From positions 44,396 to 108,395 of the forward strand of contig CAYTZR010000001.1 of the NCBI GenBank assembly GCA_964442605.1: 64,000 bases of DNA. Direction: 5' to 3'. Position 1 is the first letter of the stretch. Each line of letters starts with the position of its first letter. A program made the position numbers and the translations under genes. Positions 50,452 through 58,730 of this stretch are shown here, in pieces. The notes under the pieces are model-generated. The model saw nothing but the letters and a program-made list of their open reading frames with translations. It was not told the DNA's origin and searched no databases. The DNA is from Monoglobus sp964442605 (GTDB lineage: Bacteria; Bacillota; Clostridia; Monoglobales; Monoglobaceae).

Positions 50452-51429
50452 TTATTTTAGATGCTTCCTACGCAAGTCATCGGGAGCTGTAGTAATAATA
50501 GTGTATTCGCCGATAATTCTTGAAGTAAATCTTGAGCTGTATCGGTTTTCAAGGGCGGCAAGATCCAAGTTGGTGGATATTACCGTTGCCTTGTTCTTCA
50601 TAAGCCGTGTGTTTATCAGGTCAAACAACGCGGCGGCGGTGAACTGCGTCAGGAACTCGGTACCCAGGTCGTCGATTATCAGCAGGTCGGAGTTTTCGGC
50701 GTATCTCTGTACACTTTGCGCCTGTTCGTATTCATCCGTTGAGTCATACTTGCCGAACTTTATATTCTCCAGAAGCTCACACAGCCTGTAGGCGGTTTGG
50801 TAATATACCGTTTTTCCCCTATCAAGAGCGCGATTTCCGATGCAGCTTGAAAGATAAGTTTTACCGCTCCCTACGTTGCCTTTGAGCAGTATACTGCCGC
50901 CGTTTTCAAAATTGTCCGCAAACCTTTCCGCTTTGTCAAATGCTGCTTTGGCAATATCAAGCTGCGCTATGCCGTTTGAGGCGGGAACAGGAGAAAACAG
51001 AGAAAAGTCGAAATTCTCAAAGGTCTGCGACTTCATAAGCTCGGTCATATTTGAATTATAATCAATATACTTCGCGGTAAGCTCCTTTAAGCAAAAGCAC
51101 TTCTTTCCGTCCTCGTCAAAGCCGGTGTCATGGCAGTTTTGGCAATTATATATCTCGTCCAGATAATCCTCGGGCAATCCCAGCTGACACAGAATTCTTT
51201 GCTTATCTTTCTGCTTGTTTTGAATGTAGCTTTTAATTTTTTCAAAGTCCTTATTGCCGTACAGTACAGAACGCAGCAGAGAGTTTCCCGCCCTCATAAG
51301 GTCGGCTTCAATACCCGAATATTCATCGGATCTGTTTCGAACCTCGCCGCGTCTGCGTTCCAGCTCCGCGGCGTTATCACTGCGTATACGGTTAAGCTCG
51401 TTTAGAGCCAAGGCTTGCGCTGATTGCAT
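50452..51429 (-). CDS. dnaI: Helicase loader DnaI/DnaC-type AAA+ ATPase
   Basis: Loads the replicative helicase. Residues ~1-90 are helical; a Cys cluster (CQNCHDTGF then KKCFC, ~95-112) is the zinc site known from DnaI; the AAA+ module has Walker A LLKGNVGSGKTYLSSCIGN, Walker B DLLIIDDLGTE and sensor/Arg-finger region STNLDLAALENRYSSRFTSRI. Length 325, normal. It follows dnaD closely, forming a primosome pair. Confidence 0.92.
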   Translation of the reverse strand: MQSAQALALNELNRIRSDNAAELERRRGEVRNRSDEYSGIEADLMRAGNSLLRSVLYGNKDFEKIKSYIQNKQKDKQRILCQLGLPEDYLDEIYNCQNCHDTGFDEDGKKCFCLKELTAKYIDYNSNMTELMKSQTFENFDFSLFSPVPASNGIAQLDIAKAAFDKAERFADNFENGGSILLKGNVGSGKTYLSSCIGNRALDRGKTVYYQTAYRLCELLENIKFGKYDSTDEYEQAQSVQRYAENSDLLIIDDLGTEFLTQFTAAALFDLINTRLMKNKATVISTNLDLAALENRYSSRFTSRIIGEYTIITTAPDDLRRKHLK

Positions 51430-51444
51430 TGTATCACTCCGTTC

Positions 51445-52467
51445 TTAGTCTCCGTTGTCCAGCATCATATCAAGCAGCTTTTCCTCCAGGGATGCATAGT
51501 CGGTTTTAACGGTATCGGTGTAGTTATAAAACTTGCTTTTGTTCTTGCTCACGCTGTTATTATCGGCTTTGTTATTGTTCGTTTTGCCGCCGTTCTTTTT
51601 GCTGAATATAATATCCTCGCGTTCCACACCTTCCTTGTCGGTTATTCCATTGTCGTGCCACGAGGTCAGGATCTTGTTCATGTATGCCCATGACAGCTTG
51701 CCTGTGTTCTCGATGGTTCTGTCATATGCCAGAGCAACAAGGTCGGGATTAACCTTAAGCTCCTCTGTCCATGCTTTGATATATTTTTTCTCGGTTTGAG
51801 TCAGAGCGCGGTCATAGATGCCCAAAACAGAGCGTATCTTATGCTCGTTGCTGTGCATTTCCTCAAGACGTGATATGTACTCCTCCGCTTTGTCAAAAGT
51901 GTCAATTCCTTTATCCGCCCAGTCAATTGCCACAGTTTCAAGGTATCGCTTACCGGTTTTGCCGTTTTTAGCCGCGTAGCTCAGCAGCATAACGATAACC
52001 TCGCACGGCAGGCCAAGCCAGTCGTAAAACGAGTATAAAAGCTCGGTTTCATTCCCTGAAAGCATGTGTCCCAAAATACTTTCCGCTTTGTAAAACATTC
52101 CGGACAGTATTTGATTTTTTTCCGCCGCCGCATCGATTTCATCGCTTTTGTACGATGGGCGCATATTCGCGCCCGTGCGCTTGCGGCTTTTGACGGGCTT
52201 CGTTTTTTTCGCGTGCTCGTTCTCGGAGGCGAACATATATTTCCCGTCTTCGTCCTGAATAATTTCGCCGAGACTGAGCCAGTAGCCCAGTATAAAATTA
52301 ATTCTGTCAAGCGGAAGCGAAAGCTCGGTTGAGAGCTTTTCGGCATCCGGTATTTCGTCGTCTTTTTCAAACAGATATTTGGCGTATATGTATACCTGGA
52401 TATATTGGGGATTGGCGAAACGAACGTATTTTTCAATAAATTCACTGTTAAGTTCTATATCAAACAT
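51445..52467 (-). CDS. dnaD: DnaD-domain primosomal protein
   Basis: Replication initiation and remodelling protein, 340 residues. The N-terminal winged-helix (~1-85) is followed by a basic linker (~86-105) and two DnaD (DDBH2) helical domains: ~125-195 and ~220-290, the latter ending LSWAYMNKILTSWHDNGI, the family hallmark YxxxIxxxW. A Lys/Asn-rich linker and short C-terminal helix close the protein. Located 21 nt after mnmE and before dnaI. Confidence 0.9.
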   Translation of the reverse strand: MFDIELNSEFIEKYVRFANPQYIQVYIYAKYLFEKDDEIPDAEKLSTELSLPLDRINFILGYWLSLGEIIQDEDGKYMFASENEHAKKTKPVKSRKRTGANMRPSYKSDEIDAAAEKNQILSGMFYKAESILGHMLSGNETELLYSFYDWLGLPCEVIVMLLSYAAKNGKTGKRYLETVAIDWADKGIDTFDKAEEYISRLEEMHSNEHKIRSVLGIYDRALTQTEKKYIKAWTEELKVNPDLVALAYDRTIENTGKLSWAYMNKILTSWHDNGITDKEGVEREDIIFSKKNGGKTNNNKADNNSVSKNKSKFYNYTDTVKTDYASLEEKLLDMMLDNGD

Positions 52468-52488
52468 AGATTATATACTTCCTCTCGG

Positions 52489-53883
52489 TTATTTGCCCAC
52501 ACAAAATCTGGAAAATACCTGTTCGATAATTTCCTCCTGCACAGTCATTCCGGTAACCTCTCCCAATGCAGACAGAGCATCCTCCAAATCCACATACAGC
52601 AGGTCAAACGGCATATCTACAGCATCAAGAGCCAGCTTTAGCGATTGTTTTGCTTTAATCAGCGAGTCGCGCTGCCGAACGTTTGAAAGATATACGTCGC
52701 CGCTTTTGACTGAGCCCAAGGCAAATTTCTCCGCAATGCGGTTTTCAAGTCTGTCAATTCCTATGGGCGACTGTCCTTGCGGGGTTGATGTTTCTATTAT
52801 ATCCTCCGGCTTGAGTCCGGTTTTGGCTGCCAGTGCATCACGCGTAATTCTCTGTATTCTGTCGGTTTTGTTTAATACACAGACGGTGTTTTTGTTTTTG
52901 ATTGCCTCTATTATTTTTTCGTCCTGCTTGTCAAGCTCCTCGCTGCTGTCAACAACAAAAAGACATAAGTCGGCAGTTTCTATATTCCGTATGGCTCTGT
53001 CAATCCCAATCTGTTCCACCGTATCGGACGCGTCCGCATGTATGCCTGCCGTGTCGGAAAGCTTAAGAGCCGCGCCTTTAATATTAATGTATTCTTCTAT
53101 TGTGTCGCGTGTTGTACCCGGAATATCGGTAACGATCGCGCGTTCGGAACGGACGAGCGCGTTAAGCAGCGAGGACTTTCCCACATTGGGTTTCCCCACT
53201 ATAGCGGCGGAAATACCATCGCGTAATATTTTACCCGTTTCAAAGCTGTCAATCAGCGCGTCTGTCTCATGCATAGCGCGCTCCAACCTATCGGCGGTCT
53301 CATCGGCGGTAAGAGAGTCAACCTCATCGGGGTAGTCCGCCGCTGCGGAGATGTTGGACGTAATCTCCATTATCAGATCACGGATATGATTTATTTTCAC
53401 GGAAAGAGCCCCGCTTAAGGATTTGGCGGCATTTCCAAGCCCCAATCCGGAGTCTGAATCTATAATATCCATAACGGCTTCCGCGCCTATCATATCGGTT
53501 TTTCCGTTTATAAACGCCCGGCGTGTAAACTCCCCGGGTTCGGCAAGGCGTGCGCCTGCGGTCAAAAGTTCCTTTAAAATTGTTCCCGCGACAAAATAAC
53601 CGCCGTGACAGTTTATTTCCACCACGGTTTCGCCGGTATAAGAATGCGGCGCCCGCATAACGGCAACAAGAGCCTGATCCAGCAACGCGTCCTTATCATC
53701 CGCCCTGTGTATATCGGCGAGTGTAAGCTTGCGGTTCTCCAGCGCACTGACAGCCCTTCCGGATTTGGTTTGAACTACAGAAGCGGCAATATTTTCGGAG
53801 TCATCTCCGCTTATTCGAATAATCGCAATGCCGCCCGAGCCTATGGGCGTTGCGATTGCCGCTATTGTATCAAACATTTTCAT
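52489..53883 (-). CDS. mnmE: tRNA modification GTPase MnmE
   Basis: With MnmG it installs the 5-carboxymethylaminomethyl group on wobble uridine. Residues 1-120 are the folate-binding domain (MFDTIAAIATPIGSGGIAIIRISG), the middle is helical with an inserted G domain (GKPNVGKSSLLNALV, TDIPGTTRDTIEE, DTAGIH, NKTDR), and the C-terminus ends in FCVGK with the catalytic Cys. 464 residues. In most genomes it lies beside jag-mnmG-rsmG; here it is 4 nt after dnaA, in the same direction. Confidence 0.97.
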   Translation of the reverse strand: MKMFDTIAAIATPIGSGGIAIIRISGDDSENIAASVVQTKSGRAVSALENRKLTLADIHRADDKDALLDQALVAVMRAPHSYTGETVVEINCHGGYFVAGTILKELLTAGARLAEPGEFTRRAFINGKTDMIGAEAVMDIIDSDSGLGLGNAAKSLSGALSVKINHIRDLIMEITSNISAAADYPDEVDSLTADETADRLERAMHETDALIDSFETGKILRDGISAAIVGKPNVGKSSLLNALVRSERAIVTDIPGTTRDTIEEYINIKGAALKLSDTAGIHADASDTVEQIGIDRAIRNIETADLCLFVVDSSEELDKQDEKIIEAIKNKNTVCVLNKTDRIQRITRDALAAKTGLKPEDIIETSTPQGQSPIGIDRLENRIAEKFALGSVKSGDVYLSNVRQRDSLIKAKQSLKLALDAVDMPFDLLYVDLEDALSALGEVTGMTVQEEIIEQVFSRFCVGK

Positions 53884-53887
53884 ACGC

Positions 53888-55222
53888 TCAGTCCCTCTTT
53901 ATATTGCTTACAAGCTCTTTAATAATTTCCTGAAGTTCCGGATCCTCTGTCACCATTTTTTTAACCTTTTTAACTGCATTCATAACCGTGGAATGGTCAC
54001 GGTTAAAATCGTCTCCTATTTTGGAATATGACTCGTCAAGGATGACGCGAGATATGTACATAGCAATGTGGCGCGGGTACGCGATGTCGTTGGAACGCTT
54101 TTTGGTTATAAGCGAGCCATTTGGCAAATGATAATACTTCTCAACCTCGTCTATTATTACAGCGGTGGTAATGTTGCGCTGGGGAAGTGTGGACAGAATT
54201 TCTTTAAGAGCCTTCTGTGCCAGCTCCATTGATATAGTGTTTGTCCGCTCAATTCCGGCGTAAGCCAAAATCCGTTTCAGCGCACCCTCAAGGTCACGAA
54301 CGTTTGAAGTGATATTATTCGCGACGTATTCCACAATTTCTTCATCAAACGTAAAGTATTCGTTTTCGATTTTGCTTTTCAGTATCGCGAGGCGCGTTTC
54401 ATAATCGGGCGGCTGTATGTCAGCCAGCAAGCCCATCTGGAAACGCGTTTTAAGCCTGTCCGCCAGATGCGGTGTTTCGGACGGAAGACGATCCGATGTA
54501 AGAACTATCTGCTTGCCTGCCTCGTAGAGGGTGTTAAACGTATGGAAAAATTCCTCCTGCGCCAGCTCTTTTGTGGCAAGAAACTGGACATCATCCATAA
54601 GCAGCAGGTCAACGGTTCTGTGTCTGTTCCTGAAATCCTGATTTGTTTTTTCGCGTATGGCGCCTACAAGTTCATATGTAAACTTTTCACTTGTGGTATA
54701 AAGCACACGCTTGCCGGGGTTGTTTGCCAGGTAGTGGTTTCCGATGGCCTGTATAAGGTGGGTTTTTCCAAGGCCGCTGCCGCCGTATATGAACAGCGGA
54801 TTATACTTATGAGCGGGATTTTCCACAACGGCAAGCGAAGCCGCTTGCGCCAGATTATTATTGTTGCCTACAATAAAGTTCTCAAAGGTATATTTGGGGT
54901 TAAGGGCGCTTTCCTGCTTTATCGGATCCTCGCCATACGCGGAGTCTGTGTTTTCGTCAAAGCATATGTCAAGCTCAAGCAGCCTGCCGGTGACGTTTTT
55001 CAAACTGCTTTCTATTAGGGAACGATACTTTGTCATAATCATGCTCTTGCTAAGACTGCCCTTTTGCTGCCCGCCCGGTACGCAGAGCTTTATTGAAGCC
55101 CTGTTAAGCTCAACCGGAACAATCGGTTTTATCCAAGTGTCAAAGGCAACCGTTGACATCTCGGTCTGAAGCAGCTGCTTTACATTGCTCCAAATATCAG
55201 TTACATTCATTATATTATCCAA
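53888..55222 (-). CDS. dnaA: Chromosomal replication initiator protein DnaA
   Basis: Binds DnaA boxes and melts the origin. Domain I ~1-85 (IWSNVKQLLQTEMSTVAFDTWI), linker ~86-105, AAA+ domain III with FENFIVGNNNNLAQAA, Walker A GGSGLGKTHLIQAIGNHY and Walker B LLMDDVQFL, and domain IV with the DNA-binding signature DFNRDHSTVMNAVKKV. TTG at 55222 is preferred because GAGGAG lies 8 nt upstream; ATG 55210 has no RBS. Its neighbours downstream are mnmE, dnaD and dnaI, not dnaN. Confidence 0.97.
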   Translation of the reverse strand: MDNIMNVTDIWSNVKQLLQTEMSTVAFDTWIKPIVPVELNRASIKLCVPGGQQKGSLSKSMIMTKYRSLIESSLKNVTGRLLELDICFDENTDSAYGEDPIKQESALNPKYTFENFIVGNNNNLAQAASLAVVENPAHKYNPLFIYGGSGLGKTHLIQAIGNHYLANNPGKRVLYTTSEKFTYELVGAIREKTNQDFRNRHRTVDLLLMDDVQFLATKELAQEEFFHTFNTLYEAGKQIVLTSDRLPSETPHLADRLKTRFQMGLLADIQPPDYETRLAILKSKIENEYFTFDEEIVEYVANNITSNVRDLEGALKRILAYAGIERTNTISMELAQKALKEILSTLPQRNITTAVIIDEVEKYYHLPNGSLITKKRSNDIAYPRHIAMYISRVILDESYSKIGDDFNRDHSTVMNAVKKVKKMVTEDPELQEIIKELVSNIKRD

Positions 55223-55324
55223 TGCTGTTTCTCCTCTTAATCTCAATAAATTATACACTCAAAACGTCCGTATTTTCGGCAAAATCGACACGGACGCATA
55301 TGTCTGTTACAGTTCTGTAAATAT

Positions 55325-55353
55325 ATTTTAACAGAAAGATTTATATTTTTCAA
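55325..55353 (-). promoter_or_regulatory. Promoter of dnaA
   Basis: Minus strand TTGAAA, 17 nt, TAAAAT, ~100 nt upstream of the start. Confidence 0.7.
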
Positions 55354-55519
55354 CACAAATTTGGCTAAAAAAATTCCCATAAAACAGCAAGAAAAATGTA
55401 TTACACAAAATGTTGGTGAAGCCCAAAAAGAATATAACAACATATGCGAAAAAATTTGTAAAAAAACCGCAAAAAATTTTTTGTAAAAATTTATTTTTAT
55501 ATTTAGTGAAAATTGGGTA

Positions 55520-55548
55520 TTGACAATAAAGTTAAGTCGTGGTAAAAT
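55520..55548 (+). promoter_or_regulatory. Sigma-A promoter of rpmH-rnpA
   Basis: TTGACA, 17 nt, TAAAAT; the leader is ~115 nt. Confidence 0.8.
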
Positions 55549-55601
55549 ATTATAGATTTTTTGTAGGCGGTAAAATTACCGTATTTTTCAATTAAATAAT
55601 G

Positions 55602-55649
55602 ATCTTATATGAGATCTTATATGATTTTATATGGTAGAATCTTATATGA
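55602..55649. repeat. Short direct repeats in rpmH leader
   Basis: ATCTTATATGA occurs at 55602, 55614 and 55639, with a degenerate copy between, inside the rpmH 5' untranslated region. Confidence 0.75.
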
Positions 55650-55671
55650 TAGATTTGAAGGAGGGATATAG

Positions 55672-55806
55672 ATGCTTAGAACATATCAGCCTAAAAAGAG
55701 ACACAGATCAAAGGTTCATGGCTTCAGAAAGAGAATGAGTACCAAAAACGGCCGCAAGGTTTTGGCGAGAAGAAGACTCAAGGGCAGAAAAAAGCTGTCT
55801 GCTTAG
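55672..55806 (+). CDS. rpmH: 50S ribosomal protein L34
   Basis: A 44-residue very basic ribosomal protein, beginning MLRTYQPKKRHRSKVHGFRK and ending KGRKKLSA, the standard L34 sequence. RBS GAAGGAGGGA lies upstream. First gene of rpmH-rnpA-yidD-yidC-jag, as next to origins in most Firmicutes. Confidence 0.98.
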   Translation: MLRTYQPKKRHRSKVHGFRKRMSTKNGRKVLARRRLKGRKKLSA

Positions 55807-55815
55807 TGTAGGAAT

Positions 55816-55839
55816 AGACGCCGTGTGTGGCGTCTTTTT
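55816..55839 (+). terminator. Terminator-like hairpin between rpmH and rnpA
   Basis: AGACGCC/GGCGTCT with a 6-nt loop and T-run, 10 nt after rpmH. It would lower rnpA expression relative to the abundant L34. Confidence 0.8.
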
Positions 55840-55865
55840 GTTTATGAATGAGTTGGGAGAGATTT

Positions 55866-56234
55866 ATGAGCAGTATCGTCAGTTTAAAGCGAAATGCGGA
55901 TTTCAGGAGGCTGTACAGCCGCGGTAAATCGGCGGTGTCTCCTACCGTTGTGGTGTATGCCGCGGTGAACAGGTGCGGTGTAAACCGACTGGGACTGACC
56001 GCGGGCAAAAAGGTTGGAGGCGCCGTAAGGCGAAACCGTGCCAAGCGGCGTTTACGCGCACTTTACAGAGAGTATATTTTGAGCAGACAGATTTTGCCGC
56101 CGAATAACAATATGACCTTTGATTTTGTCGTTGTTGCCAGGGCGGCGGCTGTGGACAGAAGCTTTGAAGTCCTCAGCAAGGATTTCAGGGAAACAGCGGC
56201 AGCGGCGTTAAAACAAATTTGTGCTTATCGGTAA
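55866..56234 (+). CDS. rnpA: Ribonuclease P protein component
   Basis: Basic cofactor of RNase P that helps the RNA subunit mature tRNA 5' ends. The 122-residue protein has the signature RNRAKRRLRALYRE and the N-terminal SLKRNADFRRLYSRGKS. ATG 55866 follows GGGAGAGATTT; the TTG at 55848 is not needed. It sits after rpmH as usual. Confidence 0.96.
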   Translation: MSSIVSLKRNADFRRLYSRGKSAVSPTVVVYAAVNRCGVNRLGLTAGKKVGGAVRRNRAKRRLRALYREYILSRQILPPNNNMTFDFVVVARAAAVDRSFEVLSKDFRETAAAALKQICAYR

Positions 56235-56332
56235 ATTATTGGCAAAATCGGTTGCAAATTTTTTGAATTTATGTTATATTAGTAAAACAGGTTGTCTGTT
56301 TTTCGCCATGTAAAAACAGTATATTAAAAATA

Positions 56333-56366
56333 TTATATAACTATGAAAATTTTATATAACTATGAA
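56333..56366. repeat. Duplicated start region of yidD
   Basis: TTATATAACTATGAA occurs at 56333-56347 and 56352-56366, 19 nt apart, each with the ATG. The first ATG opens a different frame of ~25 codons; the second is the yidD start. Confidence 0.8.
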
Positions 56367-56571
56367 GAAATTACTTATAAAGCTAATAAAAGGTTATCAG
56401 GCATATTTATCGCCGCTTAAAACAAGACCGACGTGCAGGTTTTATCCGACCTGTTCTCAGTATGCCGTTATGGCTATCGAGAAGTACGGCGTTGTTCGCG
56501 GAGGCGCAAAGGCGTTCTGGCGTATACTCAGATGCAATCCGTTTAGCAAGGGCGGCATAGACTATCCCTAA
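56362..56571 (+). CDS. yidD: Membrane protein insertion efficiency factor YidD
   Basis: A 69-residue protein with an N-terminal amphipathic helix (KLLIKLIKGYQAYLSPL) and the three Cys of the family: CRFYPTCSQYA and RILRCNPF. It assists YidC-dependent membrane insertion. No clear Shine-Dalgarno precedes its ATG. Sits between rnpA and yidC as in other bacteria. Confidence 0.95.
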   Translation: MKKLLIKLIKGYQAYLSPLKTRPTCRFYPTCSQYAVMAIEKYGVVRGGAKAFWRILRCNPFSKGGIDYP

Positions 56572-56625
56572 ACCTTTTTGTGATGAAATGTTTTTGTGAA
56601 GAATATATAGTTAGGAGTGCTATAA

Positions 56626-57660
56626 TTGTCCTATATAATGTTGGCCCTGGGATGGGTTCTTAAATTTATGTATACCGTAACAAGCAACTACGGTCTTGCG
56701 ATTATTTTGTTTACGGTAGTTGTAAAATTGATTTTGACTCCGCTGACAGTTAAACAGCAAAGGTCAATGCTTAAGACGCAAAAGCTCCAGCCGCTTTTGA
56801 TGGAGCTTCAAAAAAAGTATGAAAACGATAAAGAAAAGCTTAATCAGGAAACGATGAAGCTTTATCAGAAATATCAAATCAACCCTATGAGCGGCTGTTT
56901 GCCATTGGTTATACAGATGCCTATACTTTTGGCTCTCTATTGGGTGGTAAAGCAACCTATAATTTATATTATGGGCGTTTCGAGCGAGGATATTTGGAGA
57001 ATTACAAGCGCTATACAGGAATGGGGCGCGGCTAATCCCGACCCCGTAAATCAGCTTTTGTCAACTATGAATATAGATTCGTTTGATGTTTTTGTCGAAA
57101 ACAGCTTCAAAAATTTCGGACAGTATGAGATAACAATTGCCAGATTTCTGCATGAGTATCCGGAAATAATGAACAGTCAGTTTATTTTGGAAACGGGCAA
57201 AAACTATACGTTGATTGACTTTAACCTGTTGGGTATAGATTTATCGGCAACTCCGGATCTCTGGGGACTTTTGGGCTTAATAACGGGCAAGGTTCCCGAG
57301 GGCGGAATTACATGGAATGTTATAGGGCTTTGGCTCATTCCTATTTTGACCGCCGGCAGTTCATACCTTACATCGAAGATTTCTCAGAGTATGCAACCGC
57401 CGCAGCCGGTGCAGAAGGATGAAAACGGTGTTGAAAAGCCGAACACCATGAAGACAATGATGATAATGATGCCGTTATTTTCCGCGTGGATAGCGTTTTC
57501 ATTACCGGCGGCGATAGGTTTTTATTGGATAATAAACAGTCTTTTGCAGCTTTTGCAGCAGATATTGATAAACAAGATTATACATGTAGACGTAACGGAC
57601 GAGGTTGTTAAGGAGGAAATGGAAAATGCCAAGAAGAATAGAAAAAAACGCAAAAAGTAA
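56626..57660 (+). CDS. yidC: Membrane protein insertase YidC (OxaA/SpoIIIJ type)
   Basis: Inserts proteins into the cytoplasmic membrane. It has the Oxa1 core: helix 1 near residue 10, the cytoplasmic hairpin with QQRSMLKTQKLQPLLMELQK (~45-65), then GCLPLVIQMPILLALYW. The extracytoplasmic loop between the following helices is enlarged (~115-195). Hydrophobic C-terminal helices and a Lys/Arg-rich tail (KKNRKKRKK) follow. No lipobox is seen at the N-terminus. TTG start with AGGAG 8 nt upstream. Overlaps jag by 35 nt. Confidence 0.94.
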   Translation: MSYIMLALGWVLKFMYTVTSNYGLAIILFTVVVKLILTPLTVKQQRSMLKTQKLQPLLMELQKKYENDKEKLNQETMKLYQKYQINPMSGCLPLVIQMPILLALYWVVKQPIIYIMGVSSEDIWRITSAIQEWGAANPDPVNQLLSTMNIDSFDVFVENSFKNFGQYEITIARFLHEYPEIMNSQFILETGKNYTLIDFNLLGIDLSATPDLWGLLGLITGKVPEGGITWNVIGLWLIPILTAGSSYLTSKISQSMQPPQPVQKDENGVEKPNTMKTMMIMMPLFSAWIAFSLPAAIGFYWIINSLLQLLQQILINKIIHVDVTDEVVKEEMENAKKNRKKRKK

Positions 57661-58501
57661 GGAAGAGGCCTTAAAGCTTGCTGCTGAGGAGTTCGGTGTT
57701 TCTGTTGAAGAATTATCATATACTGTCGAGAGGGAGATAGGCAAGGGGATTTTAGGCCGCCTTTTGGGCAAAGAGGTTATTATTTCCGCGTGGGTCACCA
57801 AAGAGGCTGAGGAAGAGGAACGTCTGCGCCGGACAAGAGAGCAGCGTCGTCAAAGGATGGAGGAGAAGACATCCGAAAAGCCGGCTGACGCATTTGCGGA
57901 AAAGAAGAGAGAAGAAAAAAAGGCTGTTCCAAAGCCGCAGCGAAAGCAGGAACCTAAGCCCGCTGCCGCGGTAGACAGCGCCGCAGAGAACACGGAAAAA
58001 GCCGCCGCAAGAAAAGAGACGGCTGATTCAAAAAAGCGTGAGGTAACCGACAAGGCGGTTGCGGACGCGCAGTATTTTGCGGAGAATGTTATACATCTTA
58101 TGGGACTGTCCGACGCGAAGGTTGACGCGGTAAACGGCGGAAAGGCTGTTGATATTACCGTTTCGGGGGAACGTATGGGACTGCTTATAGGCAAAAGAGG
58201 CGATACTCTGGATGCCGTTCAGTATCTTACAAGCCTTTATGTAAATAAGGAAAAGAATTCATATATAAAGGTAAACCTTGATACCGAGGGCTACCGCGCA
58301 AAGCGTGAGGAAACACTTGTGAAGCTGGCGCACAGCCTGGAGCGTAAGGTGATCCGTGAAGGACAGCCTGTTACGCTTGAGCCTATGTCGCCGAACGAGA
58401 GAAGAATTATACATGCGGCGCTTCAGGGCAGTGATGAGATTAAAACCTACAGTGTCGGCGAGGAGCCGAACCGCAAGGTTGTCGTTGCGCTTCAGGATTA
58501 A
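57626..58501 (+). CDS. jag: RNA-binding protein Jag/KhpB
   Basis: A 291-residue regulator of cell-wall and RNA metabolism. The N-terminal Jag domain (KSKEEALKLAAEEFGVSVEE) is followed by a charged, low-complexity Lys/Glu/Ala-rich linker (~60-145), a KH domain with GLLIGKRGDTLDA, and an R3H domain with LEPMSPNERRIIHAAL near the C-terminus. ATG 57626 has AAGGAGG upstream; its gene begins inside the end of yidC. Confidence 0.94.
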   Translation: MPRRIEKNAKSKEEALKLAAEEFGVSVEELSYTVEREIGKGILGRLLGKEVIISAWVTKEAEEEERLRRTREQRRQRMEEKTSEKPADAFAEKKREEKKAVPKPQRKQEPKPAAAVDSAAENTEKAAARKETADSKKREVTDKAVADAQYFAENVIHLMGLSDAKVDAVNGGKAVDITVSGERMGLLIGKRGDTLDAVQYLTSLYVNKEKNSYIKVNLDTEGYRAKREETLVKLAHSLERKVIREGQPVTLEPMSPNERRIIHAALQGSDEIKTYSVGEEPNRKVVVALQD

Positions 58502-58502
58502 T

Positions 58503-58730
58503 ATGGGATATAAGTTTTTCGAAAATAAGGATTGCGAATATTATCCTTGTCACAAAGCGGAACGGATAAATTGTCTGTTCTGCTTTTGTCCTTTATACAG
58601 GGACAGTGACTGCGGCGGGAGCTTTAAAATGACCCCCGGCGGCATAAAGGATTGTTCCGACTGCGTTCTTCCGCATTCGGATGTCGGATATGACTATATT
58701 ATTGAAAGGTTAAAAGGGAAAAGAAAATGA
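58503..58730 (+). CDS. Cysteine-rich small-domain protein, 75 aa
   Basis: Eight Cys and one His in a compact 75-residue protein (C11, C16-H17, C24, C27, C29, C37, C51, C54) starting GYKFFENKDCEYYPC, matching the Cys-rich small domain family seen in many anaerobes. Metal (zinc or Fe-S) binding is likely; function unknown. Its ATG is 2 nt beyond the jag stop and its end overlaps argD by 4 nt, so it is cotranscribed with both. Confidence 0.85.
   Translation: MGYKFFENKDCEYYPCHKAERINCLFCFCPLYRDSDCGGSFKMTPGGIKDCSDCVLPHSDVGYDYIIERLKGKRK

Larger units (their letters stand above)
55223..55671. other. AT-rich divergent region between dnaA and rpmH (possible origin region)
   Basis: A 450-bp gap without a gene, rich in A/T tracts (for example near 55470-55500). 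It has the right neighbours for oriC, but only one good DnaA-box-like 9-mer (TTATACACT at 55251) and a few weaker ones, so a clustered set of boxes is not evident. It holds the dnaA and rpmH promoters, a 14-bp palindrome CGGTAAAATTACCG at 55568-55581, and ATCTTATATGA repeats. Confidence 0.35.
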
